A stretch of DNA of 27,715 nucleotides from Firm-04 sp045600205 (GTDB lineage: Bacteria; Bacillota; Clostridia; Oscillospirales; Ruminococcaceae): positions 1 through 27,715 of the forward strand of contig JAZRXM010000019.1 of NCBI GenBank assembly GCA_045600205.1, in the 5' to 3' direction. The notes beneath the pieces are model-generated. The model saw only the letters and a program-made list of their open reading frames with translations. It was not told the DNA's origin and did no database searches. Positions 22,427-27,715 of this stretch are shown here, piece by piece (the first letter of the stretch is position 1; every line of letters starts with the position of its first letter). A program made the translations under genes and the position numbers.

Positions 22427-25400
22427 TCAGCCAAGATTGACCTCATCGGGGAAGTCGAAGCCAGCAGCGTAAACCCAAGCATCGTGACCGGGTTCCTCGT
22501 CCATGACATCGACATAAGCGAAGTAGCGCAGGATTGCAGTAGCATCGAACTCAGTGAGGTTGTAGTAGTACTCATACAGTGCCTCGCCGTCATAGTCCGC
22601 GCTGTTTTCATCCATGCCCATCGGCTGTGCAACATCGCCGAGGTAGAATGCGAGTTTCTGGAGATCCTCGTCTGCATTCAGCTCATAGTACTCGTGCGTC
22701 AGCAAACTGATCGAAGCATAGAACTTGAGTACTGTGGTAGCATCGAATTCAGAAACCTTTTCATCCAGCGTGATGTCGCCCTTCAGACCAATGAAGATCT
22801 TGAAGTCGCCAACCTTAACGGTTTCACCCTCGCCGATTACGAAGTCCTTATCCGTTGCCTTGCTGGAGTCGTAGGATACAGGAACTACAAACTTGTGGTT
22901 GTCAGGCTCGTAAACACCGACAGTATGCTCAACCGTTGCATAGACATCCTTCGGGGATGCAATGTCGGTGCTGCACATTTCGGTGATATCCAGAGTCTTG
23001 ACAGTCTTTTCAGCTGCATTACCGTTTTCATCAACGATATTGCCCTGAGCATCCTCGAACCACTTCTCAACAGTCATCATGACCTGCATACCGTTCAAGC
23101 CGTCCGGAATCTCGTTGAAGGAACGTTCATCGTGCGACCAGTAGTATACGCGACCAGGCTCCTTGAAGTCGATCGAGTAGTTGCTCTTAGCGACAACCGT
23201 GGTGGTAACGCCAGGCTCATCGCCGCCGTTGGTAGCGCTGGTGGTAGTGGTGGTCTGACCTTCGCCGCCATCGGTGGTGGTGACATCCGTACCAGCCGGA
23301 GTGGTGGTAGTAGTCTTGCCATCCTCGCTGACGGTAGTGGTGACATCCGTACCAACCGGAATGGTGGTAGTGGTCTTGCCATCCTCGCTGACGGTGGTGA
23401 CATCGCCGGAAACAATGGTATTCACCGTGGTAGTCACAACAGGCTCGGTAGCAGAAACGGTCGTAACGATCGTTGTGGTAGTTACCGGCTTATCTGTTAC
23501 AGTAACGGAACCATCGGTCTTGAATACGCTGAGGCTCTGTCCATCAGAATCAGCAACATTGATTTCCTTGAAGGAAACCGGGAATACGCCTGTTGCAGAC
23601 GGTACAAGTACCAGATATACAACGGTTGCGCCATCCTCTGCGACCTGATTTGCACCGCTCTTGTTGTCCCAGACAATGGTCTTCTCTGCGAGGTTGACCA
23701 TCAGCTGTTCCTTGCCGGTGTATGCATTGCCCCATTCGACTGCCTTCAGGGTCAGACCTTCAGGAATGTCAAGCGTGAAGTTGAATGCTGCCGTGCCGGG
23801 ATCCTTCTGAACAGTGATCGGGAGTTTGACTTCCTCGCCTACAACGCCGTTCTCCTTGTCGATGAGCCAGCCAACGAAGCCGGAAGCACCGGGATTCGTC
23901 GTAGTCGGATCGGTCTTCGGGATCGAAACTGTTGTGCCGGGTTCGGTAGCTGTCGTACCGAGAGTGGTATCATCAGTTACGGAAGTGGTGGTAGTCGGTG
24001 TCTGGCTGACTGTGGTAGTGACATCGGTACCAACGTTCGAAGTCGTGGTGACAACAGGCTCGGATACTGTTGTGGTGACAACAGGCTCGGATACTGTCGT
24101 GGTAACAACAGGCTCAGATACTGTTGTGGTGATTGCAGGAGTGGTGGTAGGAGCAACAACCTCAATGAATCCATTAAAGTTGAACGTGCTGACCTTGCCG
24201 CCATCGGTGTTGACAACCTTCAGGTCTGCGAAGGTGATGTCGTACTTACCAACTGCAGCATCTGCAGGAACGGTGAAGTTCAGGTAAGCAACAACTGCGC
24301 CATCGGAAGCCTTCTGATCATTACCGTCATCGCTTGCCCAGACAATGGTGTACTCCTTGTTGTTCACAAGAGCACTGCCTGTGTAAGCATCGCCCCATGT
24401 GATACCATCGAAGGTGATACCTGCTTTTGCGTTAAATGTAACGCCAAAGCCTGCGGTACCCTGATCCTGCTGAATGGTAACAGGGATTGCAACCTTTTCG
24501 CCTGCGGTCACGGTCTTGTTGCCGATGATCCAGCCGACGAAGCCGGGTTCGATTACGATCGGAGTGGTTGCCTCAGTGGTTCCGGGAATCGGTGCATCCG
24601 TTGCAACCGTAGAAGTCGTATCGTCGCCTGTGCTGCCGCCATTATCAGATGTGCTGGTAACATCAGCCGGAGTAACATTCGTTACGGTCGTGGTCTGCGT
24701 CGGATTCTCAGAAACGGTGGTTACGGTAGTATCCTGAACCTCAACATAGCCATTCAGCGTAATGAGATCCAGTTTCTTTCCGTTGGTATCAACAACGGAG
24801 ATATCGCCGAAGTTGACAGCGTATTTGCCTGCGGTGGTCGGAGCTGTGAAGTTCAGATAGAGAACGGCAGCGTTATCAGCAGCCTTCTGGCTGTTGCCGT
24901 CGTCTGCGCTCCAAACTGCGGTCAGTTCCTTGTTGTTGAGGAGCGGTTCGCCGGTGTATGCATCGCCCCAGGTGAAACCGTCGAATGTCAGCCCGGAAGC
25001 TGCATTGAAGGTTACGTTGAAGCCGGCAGTACCCTGATCCTTGGAAACGGAAACAGGAACAGCGACCTTTGCACCGGGAGCTACAGTCTTTTCGCCAATG
25101 AACCATGCAGCATAACCTGCAGGAATCACAACGGAAGTCGTAGTAGTATCGTCAATGCTCGGAGTCGTAACGGTTGTTGTAACGACAGGCTCGCCATCCG
25201 TAACGGTGACAGAACCGTTGTCAGTTTCAACTGTGAGTGCCTTACCGGAAGTGTTGGTGATCTTAAGATCAGCAAATTCGACCTTATAAACGCCAGCAGC
25301 ATTCGGTGCGGTGAAGTTCAGGTAAGCAACGATGGAACCGTCAGCAGCTTTCTGATCATTTGCATCATCAGAAGCCCAAACGAAGGTCTTCTCAGCGTTG

Positions 25401-27715
25401 TTCACGAGTGCATCGCCGGTGTAAGCAGTACCCCAAGTGATGCTGTTGAAGGTCAGAGCGGAATCAGCCTTGAACTCTGCAACGATGCCTGCGGTTCCCT
25501 CGTCTGCATTGATAAATACAGGAACGGAAACGTTTGCACCCTTCGCAGCAGTTACCTCAGCGATATCCCAGCCTGCCTTGCCGGGGTTCACGATCGGGTC
25601 AACGGGTTCATCGCCACCTGTTACGATCACGCTGCCGTATACCTTAGTAATGGTCAGCGGTGCGCCATCGGTGTTGACAACCTTCAGATCGCCGAAGGAA
25701 ACCCCATACGTGCCTGCAGCATTCGGAGCAGTGAATACGAGATTCAGAACAACTGCATTGTCAGTTGCCTTATCATCGCTGCCCTTATCGTTTGCCCAGA
25801 CAACAGCTGCTTCTTTGGTATTGATGAGGGCTTCGCCTGCATAAGCGGTACCCCATTCGATACCCTGAAGTTTCAGAGCGGAGTTGTAAGTGAAGTCAAC
25901 AGTGATACCGGAGGTACCCTGATCCTTGCTTACGATAACAGGAACCTTAACAGTTGCACCCTTTTCAGCGGTGACCGTGTTGATGGTCCATGTTGCGCTG
26001 CCTGCTGTCGAGGATTCCTTGACAACAACTGCGCCGTTGGTCTTTTCAACATTCAGAGCTTCGCCAGAAGTGTTGACGACCTTCAGATCTGCGAACTCAA
26101 CTGCATAAGTACCTGCAGCGGTCGGAGCGGTAAAGTTCAGGGTGACAACGGTAGAACCGTCAGCAGCCTTTACATCGCCGCCGTTATCTGCAGCCCAGAC
26201 AACACTCAGTTCTTTGCCATTGATCAGTGCGGAGCCATTTGCGCTGTATGCGCCGCCGAAGTCAGCGTTCAGGAAGCTCAGACCGTCAGCAATCTTAAAG
26301 GTTGCAACGAAGCCCGAAGTTCCCTCATCACCGCTTACGGTAACAGGAACAGAAACCTTTGCACCTGCAGCTGCTTCAACCTTTGCGATGGTCCAACCGG
26401 CTTTACCAGCAGGAACCACAGGATCGGTTTCTTCAGCCTTGGTGGTGGTGACAGGAGCAGGAGTACCGTCAAGAACGATACCAATGAAGGTGTACTTCAG
26501 TTCCTTGCCATCCTCATCGGTGATGGAGTGTTCCCACTTGCTGTCGGAGTTATCCAGACCGATTGCATACTGCTTTGCAGCAGGAAGTGTAACATTGAAC
26601 GAAACAACGGTCTTGCCGTCAGCAGCAGTCGCGTTGTTGCCCTTGTTCGGAGTGAATGCGAGGATTCCTTCTTCAGGATTCCATGTCGGGTTTGCCTTGT
26701 AAGCATCGCCCTTGACCATGGTTGCATCCAGACCGGCAAAGTCAAGCTTCAGCTGGATACCTGCAGTGCCGGGATCGTTGTTGACGATCATGTTGACAGT
26801 GACTTCCTCACCGACGTTTACGCGGGAATAATTTGCATTATTCTTATAAGTGGTGGTGCCGTTTGCGTTTACGAGCTGGAGGGTGTAACCGTCAATCGGA
26901 GTATCCGTGCCGGGATCGTCATCGCTTGTGCCGGGATCGGTGCCGGGATCAACAGTACCGGACTGTGCATCCAGAACCAGACCGACGAAATCAAAGTCAT
27001 AGATCTTGCCGCTCTCGTCCTCAACAGAATGCTGCCACTTGGAGTCGGAGTTATCCAGACCCAGCTTGTACTGCTTCTCTGCGGAAGGAGTGACTACAAA
27101 GGATGCAATGACAGTACCGTCAGCAACGGTGACATTGGTACCCTTGTTGGTCAGGAATGTCAGAATGCCCTCATCGCCATTCCAAGTCGGATTTGCCTTG
27201 TAAGCGTTGCCCTTCAGAACAGTTGCGCTCAGACCGGCGAGATCCATCTTGAACTGGATACCTGCGGTACCGGGGTCATTCTTAACGATCAGATCAACGG
27301 TGACAGATTCACCTGCTTTGACTTGCGAGTAGTTCTGACCGTTCTTAACAGTGTTGTTGCCTGCGGCATTGACCAGTTCGTAGGTCAGACCGGTTGCAAC
27401 AGGAGTAACTTTGGTGGTTGTGGTAGGAGTTACATTGTCCATTGCATCGACAACGATGCCGATGAATGTGTACTTGAGTTCCTTACCGTTTTCATCGGTG
27501 ATGGAGTGCTCCCACTTGCTGTCGGAGTTATCCAGACCGATGGTGTACTGCTTCTTAGCGGAAGGCGTAATGTTGAAGGAAACAACAGTCTTGCCGTCAG
27601 TAGCAGTTGCATTGTTACCCTTGTTCGGGGTGAATGCGAGGATTCCTTCATCAGGATTCCATGTCGGGTTTGCCTTGTAAGCATCGCCCTTGACCATCTC
27701 AGCGTCCAGACCTGC
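22427..27715 (-). CDS. Multi-cohesin scaffoldin with C-terminal X-dockerin (5' end outside window)
   Basis: The frame is open to the window edge, so only the C-terminal 1762 residues are seen; the Met codon at 27697 lies inside a cohesin and is not the start. It contains a partial and two complete cohesins of one type (26465-27715), six cohesins of a second type (23492-26407), Thr/Val/Pro/Glu-rich linkers, and an X module plus dockerin (22430-23182). Scaffoldins are secreted, non-catalytic backbones: cohesins bind dockerins of enzymes or adaptor scaffoldins, and the terminal dockerin binds a further cohesin, usually on a cell-surface anchor. Two cohesin types plus XDoc is the layout of ScaB in Ruminococcus flavefaciens; orthology is likely but not proven. 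Two terminators follow. The neighbouring gene is aroC, not cttA or scaE as in the R. flavefaciens sca cluster. Confidence 0.95.
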   Translation of the reverse strand, partial: AGLDAEMVKGDAYKANPTWNPDEGILAFTPNKGNNATATDGKTVVSFNITPSAKKQYTIGLDNSDSKWEHSITDENGKELKYTFIGIVVDAMDNVTPTTTTKVTPVATGLTYELVNAAGNNTVKNGQNYSQVKAGESVTVDLIVKNDPGTAGIQFKMDLAGLSATVLKGNAYKANPTWNGDEGILTFLTNKGTNVTVADGTVIASFVVTPSAEKQYKLGLDNSDSKWQHSVEDESGKIYDFDFVGLVLDAQSGTVDPGTDPGTSDDDPGTDTPIDGYTLQLVNANGTTTYKNNANYSRVNVGEEVTVNMIVNNDPGTAGIQLKLDFAGLDATMVKGDAYKANPTWNPEEGILAFTPNKGNNATAADGKTVVSFNVTLPAAKQYAIGLDNSDSKWEHSITDEDGKELKYTFIGIVLDGTPAPVTTTKAEETDPVVPAGKAGWTIAKVEAAAGAKVSVPVTVSGDEGTSGFVATFKIADGLSFLNADFGGAYSANGSALINGKELSVVWAADNGGDVKAADGSTVVTLNFTAPTAAGTYAVEFADLKVVNTSGEALNVEKTNGAVVVKESSTAGSATWTINTVTAEKGATVKVPVIVSKDQGTSGITVDFTYNSALKLQGIEWGTAYAGEALINTKEAAVVWANDKGSDDKATDNAVVLNLVFTAPNAAGTYGVSFGDLKVVNTDGAPLTITKVYGSVIVTGGDEPVDPIVNPGKAGWDIAEVTAAKGANVSVPVFINADEGTAGIVAEFKADSALTFNSITWGTAYTGDALVNNAEKTFVWASDDANDQKAADGSIVAYLNFTAPNAAGVYKVEFADLKITNTSGKALTVETDNGSVTVTDGEPVVTTTVTTPSIDDTTTTSVVIPAGYAAWFIGEKTVAPGAKVAVPVSVSKDQGTAGFNVTFNAASGLTFDGFTWGDAYTGEPLLNNKELTAVWSADDGNSQKAADNAAVLYLNFTAPTTAGKYAVNFGDISVVDTNGKKLDLITLNGYVEVQDTTVTTVSENPTQTTTVTNVTPADVTSTSDNGGSTGDDTTSTVATDAPIPGTTEATTPIVIEPGFVGWIIGNKTVTAGEKVAIPVTIQQDQGTAGFGVTFNAKAGITFDGITWGDAYTGSALVNNKEYTIVWASDDGNDQKASDGAVVAYLNFTVPADAAVGKYDITFADLKVVNTDGGKVSTFNFNGFIEVVAPTTTPAITTTVSEPVVTTTVSEPVVTTTVSEPVVTTTSNVGTDVTTTVSQTPTTTTSVTDDTTLGTTATEPGTTVSIPKTDPTTTNPGASGFVGWLIDKENGVVGEEVKLPITVQKDPGTAAFNFTLDIPEGLTLKAVEWGNAYTGKEQLMVNLAEKTIVWDNKSGANQVAEDGATVVYLVLVPSATGVFPVSFKEINVADSDGQSLSVFKTDGSVTVTDKPVTTTTIVTTVSATEPVVTTTVNTIVSGDVTTVSEDGKTTTTIPVGTDVTTTVSEDGKTTTTTPAGTDVTTTDGGEGQTTTTTSATNGGDEPGVTTTVVAKSNYSIDFKEPGRVYYWSHDERSFNEIPDGLNGMQVMMTVEKWFEDAQGNIVDENGNAAEKTVKTLDITEMCSTDIASPKDVYATVEHTVGVYEPDNHKFVVPVSYDSSKATDKDFVIGEGETVKVGDFKIFIGLKGDITLDEKVSEFDATTVLKFYASISLLTHEYYELNADEDLQKLAFYLGDVAQPMGMDENSADYDGEALYEYYYNLTEFDATAILRYFAYVDVMDEEPGHDAWVYAAGFDFPDEVNLG
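22430..23182 (-). other. X module and dockerin of the scaffoldin
   Basis: After the last linker, NYSIDFKEPGRVYYWSHDER opens a ~130-residue X-like module. It runs into a dockerin from about 22780 with loop GDITLDEKVSEFDAT and, after a ~60-residue insert, a second loop beginning MDENSADYDG and ending LTEFDATAILRYFAYVD. EFDAT occurs in both halves, showing the internal duplication of a dockerin. The second loop is longer than the usual 12 residues. The role is inferred as attachment to an anchoring scaffoldin. Confidence 0.8.
23273..23401 (-). repeat. Thr-rich linker repeat, about 20-residue period
   Basis: Two consecutive copies of the unit VTTTVSEDGKTTTTTPAGTD (the first with one Thr fewer and IPV for TPA) plus the start of a third. 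This is a roughly 60-bp tandem repeat in the linker before the X module. Such linkers are flexible and probably glycosylated. Confidence 0.85.
23492..26407 (-). repeat. Six cohesins of the second type (cohesins 4-9)
   Basis: In gene order the modules are about 26407-26018, 26008-25619, 25582-25196, 25117-24734, 24544-24155 and 23881-23492, each ~130 residues. Shared marks are G-x-x-x-W at the start, DxGT(A/S)GF or GI, a WGxAYTG motif, NNKE, VWASDDGNDQKA, LNFTAP and a closing (V/I)xV strand. Cohesin 9 is the most divergent (DPGTAAFNF, VWDNKSGANQVAEDG). Linkers grow from almost none between 4 and 5 to over 90 residues between 8 and 9. Confidence 0.88.
24041..24121 (-). repeat. 27-bp tandem repeat, three copies
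   Basis: The unit VSEPVVTTT is repeated three times (residues 1193-1219 from the Met at 27697) with near-identical DNA, in the linker between cohesins 8 and 9. Confidence 0.92.
26465..27715 (-). repeat. Cohesins of the first type (partial 1, complete 2 and 3)
   Basis: Modules at about 27715-27440 (cut by the edge), 27391-26966 and 26890-26465, each ~142 residues when complete. Shared marks are YxLVNAxG at the start, NDPGTAGIQ, GxAYKANPTWN, EGIL, NKGxN and GLDNSDSKWxHS. This signature differs from that of cohesins 4-9. More copies may lie beyond the window. Confidence 0.88.

Noticed and set aside
23095..24287. CRISPR-like regularity of repeats
   Set aside because: The repeats are in frame and encode Thr-rich linkers; there are no unique spacers of constant length.

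Overview
The window looks like a stretch of chromosome from a cellulosome-forming Ruminococcus (Oscillospiraceae, Clostridia), close in style to R. flavefaciens or R. champanellensis. The basis is a dockerin-bearing GH9 cellulase and the 3' part of a giant scaffoldin with at least nine cohesins and a C-terminal X module plus dockerin. AGGAGG-type ribosome binding sites and TTGACA/TATAAT promoters with 17-bp spacers fit a Firmicute. The species is inferred; no rRNA is present.

Positions 1-4400 form an accessory block that is more AT-rich than the rest. An Xre-type regulator faces away from an EcoRI-family adenine methyltransferase, whose stop overlaps the start of a DUF262/HNH nuclease. A very AT-rich orphan gene with a C-terminal membrane anchor follows from its own promoter. 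The block ends in a non-coding stretch (4064-4405) with an inverted repeat and an 11-bp-phased direct repeat that resemble the edge of an integrated element. I read this as a restriction/defence island, possibly with its own controller.

Positions 4406-11461 are chromosomal and read leftward. A PBP-GGDEF-EAL protein with an unusual C-terminal beta-solenoid is translationally coupled to plsY. After a terminator and a new promoter comes an LtaS/OpgB-like phosphoglycerol transferase, tightly coupled to a 78-aa orphan and a GNAT acetyltransferase. The shared theme of plsY and the transferase is glycerophospholipid supply and envelope glycerophosphate polymers.

Positions 11462-15990 are a rightward operon: non-catalytic M16 protein (YmfF-like), catalytic M16 peptidase (YmfH-like), lgt and folD, closed by a strong hairpin.

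Positions 16130-22248 read leftward: a MIF/phenylpyruvate tautomerase homologue directly after the GH9-CBM3c-dockerin cellulase gene, then yajC with its own promoter, and an operon aroC - DUF4364 regulator - SAM methyltransferase. AroC lacks the histidine of the usual GESHG signature.

Positions 22427-27715 are the scaffoldin, read leftward and cut by the window edge. Three or more cohesins of one type are followed by six of a second type, Thr-rich linkers and a C-terminal X-dockerin that should anchor it to a further cohesin. The two cohesin types could load different dockerins, with the nearby GH9 enzyme as a possible client directly or through an adaptor scaffoldin.

Best candidates for something new: the c-di-GMP protein with a fused beta-solenoid coupled to plsY, the controller/methylase/DUF262-HNH/tail-anchored island, and the two-type scaffoldin array.
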